Shown one piece after another: positions 1-8,829 of a stretch of 64,000 nucleotides of DNA. The stretch comes from Magnetospirillum moscoviense. GTDB taxonomy: Bacteria; Pseudomonadota; Alphaproteobacteria; Rhodospirillales; Magnetospirillaceae. How positions within the stretch are numbered: position 1 is the first letter of the stretch; each line of letters starts with the position of its first letter. The notes under the pieces are model-generated. The model saw nothing but the letters and a program-made list of their open reading frames with translations, did not search any database and was not told the DNA's origin. The stretch lies in NCBI RefSeq assembly GCF_001650635.1, contig NZ_LWQU01000104.1, positions 124,001 to 188,000 on the forward strand, given 5' to 3'. The translations under genes and the position numbers were made by a program.

Positions 1-53
1 AGTGTCGAATCACCGAAGACAGGACGCTCACCAGGGAAGAAAGCATGGCCCCC

Positions 54-1628
54 TCAGGCTACACGGGCAGAGTTTGGCCGACGAGGCACCCCTTGGGTCG
101 ATACCGAGACGATGTCGCCCTTGAATCCGTACTCTTGACGCAGCATCGGCTCGATGGCCTTGCGATAATAGCTACCAAGATGTTGGGTCACGATGATCGT
201 GTCAAGGTTGTGTGCCAATTCTCTGATGTCACAAGGGGATATCTTGTTTTCGTAATTCCGGTGCATGAATTCGTTCCAGTAATCATGGAAACCGGCAACG
301 TTGTTCCATGAACGGGTTGATAGCCGTTCAAGCACGGTATAGAAGTAATTGCCGCCGCCGAAGATGGCCCAACGGCCCCGATCCGCAAGTTTTGCGGCAT
401 CCATGATGATACGGTCGCGGCGTTCGTTCTGAAATTCCTTTATCCGCTCGATGTAGTCGATACTCATGTCGTAATCGATGCCACGCAGAATGCCGGCGGT
501 GTTGCGCAGGCCCTTGTAGTTCTCGTCCTCGGCCCGGATGCTAAGATAATCGTCAAAGTCGATATTAGTGGGCATGTGCCCGTTCTCGACACAATAATCG
601 TATAGTTCCGTTCCTGGGAATGGCACGAAGATGTAGAAGTGCAGGTTCTCCGGCGTCTGAGTCTTCACCCAGTCGAAGGTCAGTTCCAGGTCTTGGCGAG
701 ATTGACGGGGCAGGCCGAACATCAGGCCGGTATTGAAGGCGATGCCGCGATCCTTGCAGATACCGATGGCGCGGTTGATCTCTTCGACGGTGATGTCCTT
801 CCGCATGAAGTCGAGCAGGGCCTGGGAACCGGTTTCGGTGCCGAAGATGATGTCCTCGACCCCCATGTCGATCAGGTTGTCCGCGATCTCTTCATTGAAG
901 CAATCCACGCGCGAACGGACGAAATACTGAAAATCGGCACCGTGGGCCGCCATTATGGAGCGGAAGGTGGTGACCCGTTTGGCGCTGTAGGTGAAGGTGT
1001 CGTCCAGAAAGTTGATCATCTCGATGCCGTATTTCTTTTTCGCGGCGATGATTTCCTTGGCGACCTCCTCCGTGGGAAGAGGGACGACCTTGCGCGAGGT
1101 CGCGCAGAAATGGCACTTGTACGGGCAGCCCACCGCCAGCATCACCTCCAGCATTTTCTTTTCGCGGATGGTCGCTTCCTGACTGGGCGAGAAGTAGCGG
1201 CGGTAGTAGACGCTCTTGTCGGGGTGCTTTTTGCCCATGATGACCATGCTGTCCAGGCTGCGGTAGCCGTCAAGCAGGTCGGTGAAAATTCCCGCGCCAT
1301 CGCCGGTTACCAGGGCATTGAACAGGCCGGTCGATCTCAGGTCCTCCAGTCCGGCGCCGACGACGTGTGGACCGCCGACGACCACGGGAACCTTCATGGA
1401 CCGGGCAACGCGGGCCACCCGCACGCCGGTGCGTCGTTCGAAGGTCTTTATCGACAGCGCCACCAGATTGGGCTTGATCGCCTCGATCTTTTCGCCGATG
1501 GCGTCTTCATCGTCGCTGTCCGGGAAAAAGATGATATCGACGCTCCAACCGTGCGTTATCGCCATATGTCCCAGCAGCGAGGCGGGTTGGGACATATCTT
1601 CGGAAAAGATGCCGAACAGGAGCTTCAT
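54..1628 (-). CDS. B12-binding-domain-type radical SAM enzyme (no. 1)
   Basis: Radical SAM protein of 524 aa, with an N-terminal Rossmann-like domain of the cobalamin-binding type (about residues 1-130) and a central radical SAM barrel. The cluster-binding CxxxCxxC is visible at Cys168, Cys172 and Cys175 (GCPYKCHFC), followed by a conserved FLDDTF strand and a GTETGS strand. The DxHxxG cobalamin ligand motif is not seen, so B12 binding is unproven. Members of this architecture methylate or rearrange unactivated carbons; the substrate here is unknown, but the context is glycan assembly. I chose ATG at 1628 over GTG at 1631 because GGTGAG lies about 6 nt upstream. It is the last gene of the leftward unit; the 53 bases beyond it show no gene. 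Confidence 0.85.
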   Translation of the reverse strand: MKLLFGIFSEDMSQPASLLGHMAITHGWSVDIIFFPDSDDEDAIGEKIEAIKPNLVALSIKTFERRTGVRVARVARSMKVPVVVGGPHVVGAGLEDLRSTGLFNALVTGDGAGIFTDLLDGYRSLDSMVIMGKKHPDKSVYYRRYFSPSQEATIREKKMLEVMLAVGCPYKCHFCATSRKVVPLPTEEVAKEIIAAKKKYGIEMINFLDDTFTYSAKRVTTFRSIMAAHGADFQYFVRSRVDCFNEEIADNLIDMGVEDIIFGTETGSQALLDFMRKDITVEEINRAIGICKDRGIAFNTGLMFGLPRQSRQDLELTFDWVKTQTPENLHFYIFVPFPGTELYDYCVENGHMPTNIDFDDYLSIRAEDENYKGLRNTAGILRGIDYDMSIDYIERIKEFQNERRDRIIMDAAKLADRGRWAIFGGGNYFYTVLERLSTRSWNNVAGFHDYWNEFMHRNYENKISPCDIRELAHNLDTIIVTQHLGSYYRKAIEPMLRQEYGFKGDIVSVSTQGVPRRPNSARVA

Positions 1629-1711
1629 CACGATCTCACCGGCTGTAATTTAGAATAACTATTGTTTGCTGAAACGACGCGAAAGACAAGCTCGGGAAAG
1701 GCCTTGAACCA

Positions 1712-2485
1712 CTAGGGCTTTGTTGCCACTGCCTCGAACACGCCGGGAAGCCCGAAATATTCTCCGTCATAGAAACGCCGGGGTTCGGGGCCGGCATACC
1801 CCGCGACGCGGGTCTGGCCGTCTCCGGAGAGCCGGACATCGACGAAACCGCAGGCGTTCAATTCGGCGGTCAGCTCCGCCGGCTCAATCAGCAGGTCACC
1901 CTCGGCCTCGACCGGCAGGCCTTGTTCGTACCGCCAGGTCTTGTCGAAGATCTTGGGGATACGGGCGCGCGGGGAAAATCCCTTGGTAGCATTATGGCTG
2001 GTATACCAGCGATGAACCTGCCAGCCAACACCCGCCGCGTTGACATAAATCCGTCCGCCGGGCGCCAGAAGGCGGTAAAGCTCGCGCAAGGCGTGGCGCC
2101 ACGGCAGGATGGTCAGGACGTTGAACAGGAAGACACCGTCGAAATGACCGTCAGGATAATCCAGCCCGTCCAGGTCCATGCGCCGCGCGCGAAGATTGTC
2201 CAGCCCCAACGAGGCGATCAACCTCTTGAGCAGGATGATCCGCTCGCTGGACGGATCGATGGCCTCCACATGGGCGTTCATCCGGGACAGGCACAGGCTC
2301 CACTGGCCGAATCCGCAACCGGCATCCAGGACTCGGTTCAGTCCGGAAAAGCCGCATGCGGCCAGCCGGTCGGAATAGACGGACAGGTCCTGGGAAAAGC
2401 AACGTTGGAGGAATTCCCCGGTCGGTTGGTCCAGGTCGGGCAGGAACTCTTCGACCGTTCGGGTGATCACATCAACGCTCAACAT
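1712..2485 (-). CDS. Class I SAM-dependent methyltransferase
   Basis: Predicted protein of about 257 aa with a Rossmann methyltransferase core. Motif I (VLDAGCGFGQWS) is followed by an acidic ribose-binding strand (VEAIDPSSE), then by a motif IV-like segment (FDGVFLFNVL) and the LLAPGGRIYV strand typical of Methyltransf_11/25 enzymes. The start is ATG 2485, preceded by GGAG at about 7 nt; a longer reading begins at a TTG (2533) with no better site. The gene sits 72 nt after a formyltransferase and 83 nt before a radical SAM gene, so it probably methylates a sugar or lipid intermediate of the same pathway. The exact acceptor cannot be read from sequence. Confidence 0.8.
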   Translation of the reverse strand: MLSVDVITRTVEEFLPDLDQPTGEFLQRCFSQDLSVYSDRLAACGFSGLNRVLDAGCGFGQWSLCLSRMNAHVEAIDPSSERIILLKRLIASLGLDNLRARRMDLDGLDYPDGHFDGVFLFNVLTILPWRHALRELYRLLAPGGRIYVNAAGVGWQVHRWYTSHNATKGFSPRARIPKIFDKTWRYEQGLPVEAEGDLLIEPAELTAELNACGFVDVRLSGDGQTRVAGYAGPEPRRFYDGEYFGLPGVFEAVATKP

Positions 2486-2557
2486 CCTGATTCTCCAATA
2501 TCGGCGGCATTCTGGAAAAAATTGGGGAAACAAGTCAACCTAGTGTGGTCGGCACGG

Positions 2558-3490
2558 TTAAATCAATCGGTTGCGCAGACTGGCCCCGACAAGTGCCGAC
2601 GCGCGGCGCGCGTCAGGCTCACCCTCCAAGGACAGCTCGGTGAGGCGGATCAAGCCTTCGCCACAGGCGACGTCGATCCCGGCATTGCTGACGCGGCAGA
2701 CTTGGCCGGGGACGGCGAGAAAGGGGCTTGGCGCCTGAACCAGGGTGGTGCGCCAGACGGTCAGCCGCTCCCTCCCCTCCAAAGTGGTGAACGCACCATC
2801 AAAAGGTCGCGACGATGCCCGCACCAGCCGATGGACTTCCGTCGCCGGCCGGGTCCAGTCAATCTTTCCATCTTCTGGGCGTCGGGGATGGCAGCGCAGA
2901 GACACAGCCGGGTCGTCGGGCTGTCCAACCGGACTCAGGCGTCCTGAGGCGAGTCCGTCGATCGTGTCGGCGAACATGAACGGAATCCGGTCCTCGAGCC
3001 AGGCGTAGACGTCGCCGATGAAGGTGTCGTCAGTAAGCGGCAGGTGTTCGCGCAACAGCACCGGGCCGCTGTCAAGGTCTTCGGCCATTTGATGGATGCA
3101 AAGTCCCACATGAGGCTCGCCGTTCAGGATTGCCCAGTTGGGGCAGGCATTGCCGCGGTAGCGCGGCAGGTCGCCGGCATGGGCATTGAGGATGCCCAGG
3201 GGGAACTGGGCCAGAACCTCGGGCCGGAGAACCGTCAGCCAGTTGGCGGAAATGGCCACGTCGCAAGCCGCCAAGCGCAAGCGTTCAAGTCCCTGAGGAG
3301 TAGCGATGTCCAATCCCGAAAAGAAGGGTGCGCCCACCGTTTCGGCCAGCGCTTGGAAGTGCGCTTCGTCGCAGCGATAGAACGGCTCGGCCCGGCAGGT
3401 CCAAACCAAGCCAAGAGTGTGGCCGGCGCCGACGATGCGTCGTGCCGCTTCCAGCAGGGGACGGGTCCGCCCGATTACGGCAACGCGCAC
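2558..3490 (-). CDS. Formyl transferase, likely sugar N-formyltransferase
   Basis: Protein of 310 aa of the Fmt/ArnA formyltransferase fold, using N10-formyltetrahydrofolate. The catalytic Asn-His pair is in LNAHAGDLPRYRG, and the catalytic Asp is in the later EDLDSGPVL segment. The C-terminal part resembles the Fmt C-terminal OB domain. Housekeeping Fmt usually lies beside def, whereas this copy sits among glycan genes. An N-formylated amino sugar is therefore the likely product, as for WbkC in Brucella, whose O-antigen is N-formylperosamine. Gmd and a DegT aminotransferase in the same unit support that reading. Its start overlaps the end of the deacetylase-like gene by 16 nt. Confidence 0.8.
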   Translation of the reverse strand: MRVAVIGRTRPLLEAARRIVGAGHTLGLVWTCRAEPFYRCDEAHFQALAETVGAPFFSGLDIATPQGLERLRLAACDVAISANWLTVLRPEVLAQFPLGILNAHAGDLPRYRGNACPNWAILNGEPHVGLCIHQMAEDLDSGPVLLREHLPLTDDTFIGDVYAWLEDRIPFMFADTIDGLASGRLSPVGQPDDPAVSLRCHPRRPEDGKIDWTRPATEVHRLVRASSRPFDGAFTTLEGRERLTVWRTTLVQAPSPFLAVPGQVCRVSNAGIDVACGEGLIRLTELSLEGEPDARRASALVGASLRNRLI

Positions 3491-4221
3491 GGTGCCTCCC
3501 CTAGGTAAGCGTCGGTAATGGCCGAGATGGTCTGCCCGCCGCGGCCGATGGCCGACAGCAACGTCGATAAGGCAGTCCCGGCGCCGGGGTCCGGATTACA
3601 CCTCCTGCGGGCCAGTTCCGTCATCGGCCGACCGTCCAGTTCCTCCTTCAGGCGGCGGTAGGATGCGTTGGAATCCAGGTTGCACGCCACCCAGACCGGG
3701 TGGAAGTTATGGATAGCCAAGCCGTGGCGGGCCGGGCAGGGGCGTGCCCAGTCGCGGTCCGGCCAGTCGGCGTACAGGGCGTCCTCCCACAAATAGGGCA
3801 GGCGCGTCAGGCGGCGCGGCGGCGTGCCCAGCCATGTGTCAGTCGGTCGCAAGCCTGGGTGGTCGGGCAGAAGCACCGAAACATCGGTGGTGATCGTGGG
3901 GGCGCGGTCGCAGACCAGGGCGAGAAGCGGCGACGACTGGACGAGGGCGTGGGTGCGCATCGCGCGGGCTTCGGGGACGAAGGTCAGGCAGTGCTCGACC
4001 ACATCGGCGGGCGTGGCGCCATGCGAGCTGCCGGCCAGGAAATTGGGATGGATGCCGATCTCGAATAGCGGGTCGCGGCGCAGATCGTCAAGGGCATCGG
4101 CAGCGTGGGTGGCGAAAAAGGTGGCCGGAACTTGGGCCTTACGGCACATCTGGGCGCAGTGGGCAATGCACCAATCGGGCGCCCAGTCGATGTCAAAGGT
4201 GATGGCCCAGGTGGTGGACAT
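3475..4221 (-). CDS. Polysaccharide deacetylase-like (NodB-fold) protein
   Basis: A 248-aa protein with features of carbohydrate esterase 4/NodB-like enzymes. An N-terminal TFDIDWAPD strand supplies paired aspartates, EIGIHPNF resembles the metal-binding His segment, and HNFHPVWV resembles the later catalytic His strand. There is no signal peptide, so it probably acts in the cytoplasm on a nucleotide- or lipid-linked sugar. Removal of an N-acetyl group before N-formylation by the overlapping formyltransferase is an attractive inference. The family is divergent, so the exact activity is uncertain. Confidence 0.65.
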   Translation of the reverse strand: MSTTWAITFDIDWAPDWCIAHCAQMCRKAQVPATFFATHAADALDDLRRDPLFEIGIHPNFLAGSSHGATPADVVEHCLTFVPEARAMRTHALVQSSPLLALVCDRAPTITTDVSVLLPDHPGLRPTDTWLGTPPRRLTRLPYLWEDALYADWPDRDWARPCPARHGLAIHNFHPVWVACNLDSNASYRRLKEELDGRPMTELARRRCNPDPGAGTALSTLLSAIGRGGQTISAITDAYLGEAPCALP

Positions 4222-4232
4222 GGTGACGCAAT

Positions 4233-5399
4233 TCAGGGTTTCGGGGCGGAGAGGGAATCATCGACCCGGGGAAAGCAATACTTGATATAGAAGCTTTGCG
4301 GTATCCGGTCGAGACGCAAGAGCAACCAGAACAAGGGGCGAAGGCGCTCGAAGCTGCGCTTGTAGGTGGCGAAGTCGGTATATGGACGATAGGGGCGCGC
4401 CATCAGGGTCTGAAGAGTTTCGTCGTCGAAGCCCAGGCGCTTCTTGACCAGTTCGACGATTGACGTGTCGTGCTCGGCCGGCAGGGCCAGGAGACGCAGC
4501 CCTTCCTCTCGGCTCATTTGGCCTGAGCGCACCATGGCGGCGTAGCCGAGGATGCGGGTGTCTTCTCCCTTTGCCTGAGTGACATAGGAATGCTTGAAGG
4601 CCGCCATGCGATTTTCCAGATGGTGGCCGCCGTACCATTGCCAGCCCAGATTGCTGGACAGGAACGCCTTGGCCTCTTCCTTGTCATACTTCATGTAGTA
4701 AAGGGGCCGAAGCCGCTTGATATTTCGCAGGCCCGTCCAGCGGATGAATTGCCACAAACTCATATTTGGGAAAGTCTTCAGATGCTTGAGTTTGCCAAAG
4801 GTTTGATGGACGCTTTCGATATACTTACCGTCGAAATAGGACCAGCCTAGCGGTGCGAAGCCTTCGGTACGGAACGAATGGCCCTCAATGATGAACTTCA
4901 CGCCATGCTTTTCGGCTTGACGGTATAGCGTCGCCACAAAGGCGATGTCCGATGCGCAGTCGAGTTCACGTACGCCGGACAGCAGGAAGGCGCGGTAAAG
5001 GTCGTCGGCCTCGTGGTTGTCCATGACATGGGTGAACAGCGGCACCTTGAGCGCCGAGGTGACATTGAAGATGTTCTGGGTGGCTGTCGGTGAATTCCAA
5101 GTGTTATCATAATGTACCGCCAGGGGTCGAAGTCCATACTGGACAAGACGATAAAGCAAATAGCTGGAATCGCAGCCGCCACTCACCCCAACAATACAAT
5201 CATATTTTTTGCCCTGTCCGGCTTTTTTCATCTGGAGCACCATGCGCTCCAAGATTGCTTCGCCTCTGGAATCGTTTGGGTACTGTTCCTCCATCCGTTC
5301 CAAAATTCGGCAATAGTTGCAGACACCCTCGCCGTCAAATTCAATGGCCGGGAAGGTCTCGTCGTAAAGGCAGCGTCGGCAGTTCAGCAGATTGCTCAT
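4233..5399 (-). CDS. N-acetyl sugar amidotransferase (WbpG/PseA family)
   Basis: A 388-aa ATP pyrophosphatase-type amidotransferase. The PP-loop is at residues 73-78 (SGGCDS), preceded by two CxxC pairs (Cys7/Cys10 and Cys27/Cys30) typical of this family. In Pseudomonas aeruginosa, WbpG works with a HisH and HisF pair to convert an N-acetyl group of a UDP-sugar into an acetamidino group, using ammonia from glutamine. The same trio is present here: hisF2 overlaps this start by 4 nt (ATGA), and hisH follows upstream. This predicts an acetamidino (amidine) sugar in the glycan. Family identification is strong; the sugar is unknown. Confidence 0.88.
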   Translation of the reverse strand: MSNLLNCRRCLYDETFPAIEFDGEGVCNYCRILERMEEQYPNDSRGEAILERMVLQMKKAGQGKKYDCIVGVSGGCDSSYLLYRLVQYGLRPLAVHYDNTWNSPTATQNIFNVTSALKVPLFTHVMDNHEADDLYRAFLLSGVRELDCASDIAFVATLYRQAEKHGVKFIIEGHSFRTEGFAPLGWSYFDGKYIESVHQTFGKLKHLKTFPNMSLWQFIRWTGLRNIKRLRPLYYMKYDKEEAKAFLSSNLGWQWYGGHHLENRMAAFKHSYVTQAKGEDTRILGYAAMVRSGQMSREEGLRLLALPAEHDTSIVELVKKRLGFDDETLQTLMARPYRPYTDFATYKRSFERLRPLFWLLLRLDRIPQSFYIKYCFPRVDDSLSAPKP

Positions 5400-6178
5400 C
5401 GTGGATTTCCCGAAAACAAATCATCAAGCTCGGCACGACTTGGCAGGTTGATCAATACGCCGCGTTCGGGTCCTTGGAAGACGAACAAACTGCCTGCGGC
5501 GGCGGCGGCGGCGGCCGCTTCCAGAACTGGCCGCGCGAGGTCGGCCCGACAGCCCGCTCCGCCGCAAGCGATCACCGGCACCGAGACCGCAGCGGTCACC
5601 TGGCGGATCAGGTCGAGATCGTACCCGGACATGGTGCCATCGCGGTCGATTGAGGTCAGCAAGATTTCGCCGGCACCGGCTTCGGCCATGGCCGCCGCAT
5701 GCTTGACCGGGTCAATGCCAAGATCGGTGCGCCCGCCATTCGCCATAGCCCGGTAGCCGCGCATCCAGCGTCGCCGGACATCGATTGCGACGACAATCGC
5801 TTGGCTACCGAAGATGTCCGCGGCTTCGCGCACCAGACGGGGGTTGCGCGCCGCTTCGGTGTTGATGACCACCTTCTCGGCGCCGATGAACAGCAGCCGG
5901 CGGATGTCCTCGATGGAGCGGATGCCCCCGCCAACCGCCAGGGGGCCGGTGCATTCGTTGGCGATGCGTTCCACCAGGGCGAAATCAGGACCTCGGCGCT
6001 CAGGTGTGGCGGTGATATCAAGCAGGACGAGTTCATCGACTTCCAACAGATTGAAGATGCTGATGACGTTAACGGGGTCGCCCACATAGGTCGGCTTGCC
6101 GAAGCCTATCGTCTTCACCAGGCCGCCGTTTCGCAGCAGCAGGCAGGGTATTACCCGGGCACGGGTCATCGACGCCAT
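5396..6178 (-). CDS. hisF2: HisF2-type ammonia-channel partner of the sugar amidotransferase
   Basis: A (beta/alpha)8 HisF-like barrel of 260 aa. The first strand reads IPCLLLRNGG: Leu14 occupies the position of catalytic Asp11 of histidine-pathway HisF (IPCLDV). The second catalytic Asp is kept in VVAIDVRR. Loss of the first Asp argues against imidazole-glycerol-phosphate synthesis and for the WbpG-type role, passing ammonia from HisH. The C-terminal phosphate-binding region carries a run of eight alanines encoded by a GC-rich triplet repeat (about 5495-5518). The start overlaps the stop of hisH by 13 nt and the stop overlaps wbpG by 4 nt. Confidence 0.87.
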   Translation of the reverse strand: MASMTRARVIPCLLLRNGGLVKTIGFGKPTYVGDPVNVISIFNLLEVDELVLLDITATPERRGPDFALVERIANECTGPLAVGGGIRSIEDIRRLLFIGAEKVVINTEAARNPRLVREAADIFGSQAIVVAIDVRRRWMRGYRAMANGGRTDLGIDPVKHAAAMAEAGAGEILLTSIDRDGTMSGYDLDLIRQVTAAVSVPVIACGGAGCRADLARPVLEAAAAAAAAGSLFVFQGPERGVLINLPSRAELDDLFSGNPR

Positions 6179-6780
6179 TCCAGGAAATTGCGGAAGATCT
6201 GCGCCCCGTCCTGATGGCTCTTCTCGGGATGGAACTGAACGCCGGCCACCGAACCCTTCTCGACAGCCGAAGCGAAATTGTCGCCGTACCAGGTGCTTCC
6301 AGCGACATCGCCGTCAGGCACGCCGGTCGCTCGGAAAGAGTGGACGAAATAGTAGCGGGCGTCGGCACGCATGCCGGTGAACAGCCGGCTGGATGGCGAC
6401 GGTGTCACGGTGTTCCAGCCCATGTGAGGAACCGGCCGGCCAGCCTGGGGCTGAAATCGGTCCAGGCGGCCGCTGATCCAGGCCAACCCGGGCAGGTGGC
6501 CCTCGTCGCTTCGTTCCAGCAGCAATTGCATGCCCAGGCAGATGCCCAGCAATGGTACGCCGTCGCCCAGAGCACGTTGACGCAGGAGTTCGTCGAGGCC
6601 GCTGGCGCGCAAACGGTCCATGGCGGCGTCGAACGAACCCACGCCGGGAAGAAGCAGACGAGGCGCCTGAGCAATCACCTTTGGGTCGAAGGTGATGGTT
6701 GACTGGGCGTGGTGACGCCACAGGGCGGCCTGGACGGAACCGAGATTGCCAAGACCCAGGTTGACGATGGCGGCGTCCAT
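6166..6780 (-). CDS. hisH2: HisH2-type glutaminase subunit of the amidotransferase complex
   Basis: A 204-aa class I glutamine amidotransferase. The catalytic Cys81 is in GICLGM, and the His184-x-Glu186 pair is in QFHPEKS, so the triad is complete and it should hydrolyse glutamine to ammonia. HisH proteins pair with HisF; here the partner barrel has lost the histidine-pathway Asp, so the ammonia most likely goes on to the WbpG-type enzyme encoded next. The start codon overlaps the stop of the sulfotransferase gene (TGATG). Confidence 0.88.
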   Translation of the reverse strand: MDAAIVNLGLGNLGSVQAALWRHHAQSTITFDPKVIAQAPRLLLPGVGSFDAAMDRLRASGLDELLRQRALGDGVPLLGICLGMQLLLERSDEGHLPGLAWISGRLDRFQPQAGRPVPHMGWNTVTPSPSSRLFTGMRADARYYFVHSFRATGVPDGDVAGSTWYGDNFASAVEKGSVAGVQFHPEKSHQDGAQIFRNFLEWRR

Positions 6781-7835
6781 CAGTCCGGATCGATGCAGGC
6801 GGTTTCGGGACAGCTTTGGTAGGCGGCAAAGAGCCGACTAAGGTCGATCCAGCGTGGATCGGACCGATCGGGGCGTCGTGGCTCGAAGCTCGGGGGGATT
6901 GGACGGTCCGGCTGGGCTTCCAGTTCGATACCCAGCGCGGCGGCGGCGGCGGCGATCGTGTTCAAGGTGGCTGGCAAGTCGCGGCAGGCGTTCTCGTAGT
7001 TCAGGTGCACGACCCGCTCGGGCGCAACCTTGGCCAAGCCGGCATCAATGCGGCGGCGCAGGTGGTGGATTTGCCCTGCCACCTGGACCTCGGGACGGCG
7101 GCCCTCCAGCGCGGTTCGCTCGGGCGGGCTCGATCCCCACCAGACCTGCTCCGACCCGTAACGCTCCCGCCGGATCTTCAGCATGGACAGTGCGAGGTCG
7201 CAGGGGTCGCGCCGCATGTCGATGAACAGCGCTCGCGAAAACAGTGTCGCGAAGAAGTCGGCGTTGATGGTGAAAATGATCCCGCGAAACAGCAGCGGGG
7301 CCCGCCCGCCTACCGTCCACATGGCGGCCAGTTCGTCGAGCAGGCGGCCGGTGTCGGCCCGGCGCATGGCCTCGTCCGTAAGAAAGGCGTTCTCACCGAA
7401 AGGGAAAAATCTTTCCCAGAAATAGGCGAAATCGTGGGGACCGAAGATATCCTTGGAGATACCGGCCACGCTTTCGTAGCCAACGGAGCCGGCGCCCACC
7501 TGGTCGCGCATTGACCTCGAGGCGGCGATGCCGAAATGGGGAGCCCCCCACATCCGCGCGGCGATGTTGTCGGGATAGGTCAGCCGAAAGGCGTTGGCCA
7601 GCAGTTGAAGCATCATCGTCGTGCCCGACCGGGGCGTCCCACAAACCAGCAGCATGGGGACGCCGTCCGGCCGCGGCCGGCACAGTTCCTCGGGGACCGG
7701 ACGCTCAGCCAGGGCGGCGTTGGTGGCCAGCAACTGCGACAGGACGAAAGGATCTGGCCGCCATCGATCCGATCGGCGGGCATGTTCGTCCCAGTTTGGC
7801 GCGACCGGCGCGGCCAGGTCGTTAGCTGTTGTCAT
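6780..7835 (-). CDS. PAPS-dependent sulfotransferase-like protein
   Basis: Predicted 351-aa sulfotransferase-fold protein. The 5'-phosphosulfate-binding loop is at residues 66-73 (GTPRSGTT), and a FIDMRRDPCDLALS segment resembles the 3'-phosphate-binding region. It would transfer sulfate from PAPS to an acceptor hydroxyl or amine; this family can also act on protein-bound or lipid-bound substrates. I chose ATG 7835, which overlaps the stop of the upstream gene in an ATGA; the longer open frame upstream is antisense-like and was discarded. No signal peptide is present, so it should act in the cytoplasm before export. No PAPS synthesis genes are in the window. Confidence 0.78.
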   Translation of the reverse strand: MTTANDLAAPVAPNWDEHARRSDRWRPDPFVLSQLLATNAALAERPVPEELCRPRPDGVPMLLVCGTPRSGTTMMLQLLANAFRLTYPDNIAARMWGAPHFGIAASRSMRDQVGAGSVGYESVAGISKDIFGPHDFAYFWERFFPFGENAFLTDEAMRRADTGRLLDELAAMWTVGGRAPLLFRGIIFTINADFFATLFSRALFIDMRRDPCDLALSMLKIRRERYGSEQVWWGSSPPERTALEGRRPEVQVAGQIHHLRRRIDAGLAKVAPERVVHLNYENACRDLPATLNTIAAAAAALGIELEAQPDRPIPPSFEPRRPDRSDPRWIDLSRLFAAYQSCPETACIDPD

Positions 7836-8527
7836 CGGGTGAACTCTTCCCAATTGGCGATGATGCCGTCGGGCACCTCCTGTCGCGACAAGATACGCGG
7901 TGGATCGCCGAACTGGAAGGTTCCGGATGCCACGTTGCGCAGGACCAGGGATCGCATTCCCACCATGGCACCGGGGCCGATGGTCACGGCCTCGGCGATG
8001 GCGCTGGCGCTGCCGATGAAGCTGTACGAACCGATCCGCACGCCCGAATTGGTGGTGACCTGCGAGGTGATCAAGGCGCCGTCGCCGACCCGCGAATCCG
8101 CGCCGATCACGCTGTTCCACAAAACGATCACCCAGCGGCCCAGTCGAACGCCATTGGCGATGACGGCGCCGAAATGAATGATGGACCCGGCGCCGATGCT
8201 GGCGCTGGCGTAGACCTTTGCACCGGGATGGATCAAGGTGGCATAGCGGTCGTCGGGCAGATCGAGGCGGCACAGGATGGAGTGACGTGCGAGCCGGGTC
8301 GAATGCGAGCCGATAGCAAAGACGAAGCGGGCGTCGGGGTGTTCCGCGACCCGCTCCAATGGCCCCAACACCGGCAGGCCGGCGATGGTGGTGCCGGCGA
8401 GGTCGGGATTGTCGTCGAGAATCCCGCGCGGCGCCCAGGATCCCCCCGCCTGATTGATATCGACCAGCACGTCGATCAGTTCCGGGACTGCGGTGGCGCC
8501 CAGGAAAATCAGGGGGCCGCCGGTCAC
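7832..8527 (-). CDS. NeuD/PglD-type left-handed beta-helix acyltransferase
   Basis: A 231-aa protein with an N-terminal PglD/NeuD-type nucleotide-binding half (IFLGA, ILDDNPDLAG, FVFAIGS) and a C-terminal hexapeptide-repeat half (repeats such as IGAGSI, IGADSRVGDG and IGPGAMVGM). Such enzymes acetylate a sugar hydroxyl or amine using acetyl-CoA. The catalytic His of PglD-type enzymes is not obvious: the segment around FGAVIANG lacks the usual His. I chose GTG 8527, with GGAG about 8 nt upstream and a GTGA overlap with the carrier-protein stop. It may instead use an acyl group delivered by the neighbouring ligase and carrier protein. Confidence 0.75.
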   Translation of the reverse strand: MTGGPLIFLGATAVPELIDVLVDINQAGGSWAPRGILDDNPDLAGTTIAGLPVLGPLERVAEHPDARFVFAIGSHSTRLARHSILCRLDLPDDRYATLIHPGAKVYASASIGAGSIIHFGAVIANGVRLGRWVIVLWNSVIGADSRVGDGALITSQVTTNSGVRIGSYSFIGSASAIAEAVTIGPGAMVGMRSLVLRNVASGTFQFGDPPRILSRQEVPDGIIANWEEFTR

Positions 8528-8829
8528 GATGGTGGCTCCGTGGTGATGCGGGTCGCGATCCATGCGGTCAGCGAACCGAGGGTGGCCAGGGGATTTTCGG
8601 TTCCGAACGCATCCGGGTCGGTCGCGATGACGACAATTCGGCCTGTCCGGCGTTGCACCGCCGATTCCACCGCGCCGATCAGCATGACCAGGCCCAGCGA
8701 GTCGATCGTTCGCCCACTTCCGGTCAGAACGGTCTCGGGAGCGTCGACTAAGCGCATGCCAGGTGGAAGGGTGGCGTTTATCTCGGCGACCGCTTCGGTG
8801 ATGGCGCCTTGTGCGAGCGTGGACGGCAT
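8524..8829 (-). CDS. Acyl carrier protein (DltC-like)
   Basis: A 101-aa carrier protein. The phosphopantetheine site is Ser44 in the DSLGLV motif, with the expected hydrophobic helix after it. The start ATG is joined to the stop of the AMP ligase gene in TGATG, so the two are translationally coupled. This implies the ligase loads this carrier. DltC proteins are about 78 aa; this one has an extra loop (GRIVVIATDPDAFGTE) and a short tail. It could hold an amino acid or another acyl group for transfer by the NeuD-type enzyme next door or by the MBOAT protein further along the unit. Confidence 0.82.
   Translation of the reverse strand: MPSTLAQGAITEAVAEINATLPPGMRLVDAPETVLTGSGRTIDSLGLVMLIGAVESAVQRRTGRIVVIATDPDAFGTENPLATLGSLTAWIATRITTEPPS

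Noticed and set aside
639-1658. Long plus-strand frame of about 340 codons opposite radical SAM no. 1
   Set aside because: Its translation is the typical His/Asp/Gly/Gln-rich antisense of a GC-rich gene with no family motif; the opposite strand holds a clear radical SAM enzyme.
7836-8273. N-terminal extension of the sulfotransferase frame
   Set aside because: Arg/His-rich sequence that only shadows the NeuD-type gene; the ATGA overlap at 7835 gives a natural start.
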